From Planctomycetaceae bacterium (GTDB lineage: Bacteria > Planctomycetota > MHYJ01 > SBBU01), in NCBI GenBank assembly GCA_005239585.1, contig SBBU01000109.1, forward strand, positions 1-6,357: DNA of 6,357 nucleotides, given 5' to 3'. Made by a program: the position numbers and the translations under genes. The notes beneath the pieces were generated by a model, which saw only the letters and a list, made by a program, of their open reading frames with translations, had not been told where the DNA came from and ran no database searches. Shown here piece by piece: positions 6,261 through 6,357 of the stretch (its first letter is position 1; each line of letters begins with the position of its first letter).

Positions 6261-6357
6261 GTAATTGTTCAAAAATGTGTGGGAAAAGTTTTAAAATCCA
6301 TTTCTCGAGCGTAAATCTTCATTTTATAAGCTCGAGCACACATAATTTAACAATTAC
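6261..6357. repeat. Nested imperfect inverted repeat reaching the window end
   Basis: The outer arms are 6261-6281 and 6337-6357, complementary at 18 of 21 positions: nine bases outward from GTAATTGTT/AACAATTAC and seven inward from ATGTGTG/CACACAT. The inner arms CTCGAGC (6304-6310) and GCTCGAG (6330-6336) are perfect, with a 19-nt spacer. The right arms are contiguous, while 22 AT-rich bases separate the left arms. The repeat starts about 16 bp upstream of the candidate nuoE -35. No open reading frame or transposase accompanies it. The right arm ends at the last base, so its outer boundary is unknown. It could be a regulatory palindrome, a small non-autonomous element, or the edge of a repeat family. 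Confidence 0.6.

Larger units (their letters stand above)
6208..6357. other. Non-coding region upstream of nuoE
   Basis: This 150-bp AT-rich stretch has no credible reading frame on either strand and no recognisable tRNA or riboswitch. It contains only the candidate nuoE promoter and the inverted repeat, both listed separately. It is the longest gene-free stretch in the window. Confidence 0.7.

Overview
This window is tightly packed bacterial DNA with moderate G+C. It holds one partial and five complete protein-coding genes, almost no free intergenic space, and no recognisable RNA gene, CRISPR array, transposase or prophage gene. The mix of a penicillin-binding-protein-4 type D-Ala-D-Ala carboxypeptidase, a NuoE/NuoF pair and an exported protein with a Gly-rich/Cys plus transmembrane C-terminal tail suggests a Gram-negative, possibly Desulfobacterota-like organism. 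That assignment is inference only; no marker here fixes the lineage.

Layout. (1) 1-204, plus strand: the C-terminal end of a DacB/S13 carboxypeptidase, cut by the window start. (2) 183-1130, minus strand: a complete YvcK/YbhK (CofD-like) protein whose 3' end overlaps dacB convergently by 22 bp. (3) 1131-1159: a 29-bp divergent intergenic gap holding overlapping, oppositely directed -10 elements. (4) 1160-3184, plus strand: complete uvrB, whose predicted transcript would be leaderless or nearly so. (5) 3194-4486, plus strand: an unrecognised exported, beta-propeller-like protein with a sorting-tag-like C terminus, 9 bp after uvrB and preceded by the only clear Shine-Dalgarno sequence in the window. 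(6) 4441-5721 and 5728-6207, minus strand: nuoF and nuoE, co-directional and 6 bp apart. nuoF overlaps the exported-protein gene convergently by 46 bp. (7) 6208-6357: a 150-bp non-coding stretch with a candidate nuoE promoter and a nested imperfect inverted repeat that runs to the last base.

Functionally this is a patchwork: envelope peptidoglycan trimming (DacB), control of carbon flux and cell wall synthesis (YvcK family), nucleotide excision repair (UvrB), an exported protein of unknown role, and the NADH-oxidising module of complex I (NuoE/NuoF) without an adjacent nuoG. I did not find a clear new multi-gene system. The points most worth a second look are the exported protein with its C-terminal tag, the shared divergent promoter giving an SD-less and probably leaderless uvrB, the nuoEF pair lacking nuoG, and the inverted repeat at the window's right end.
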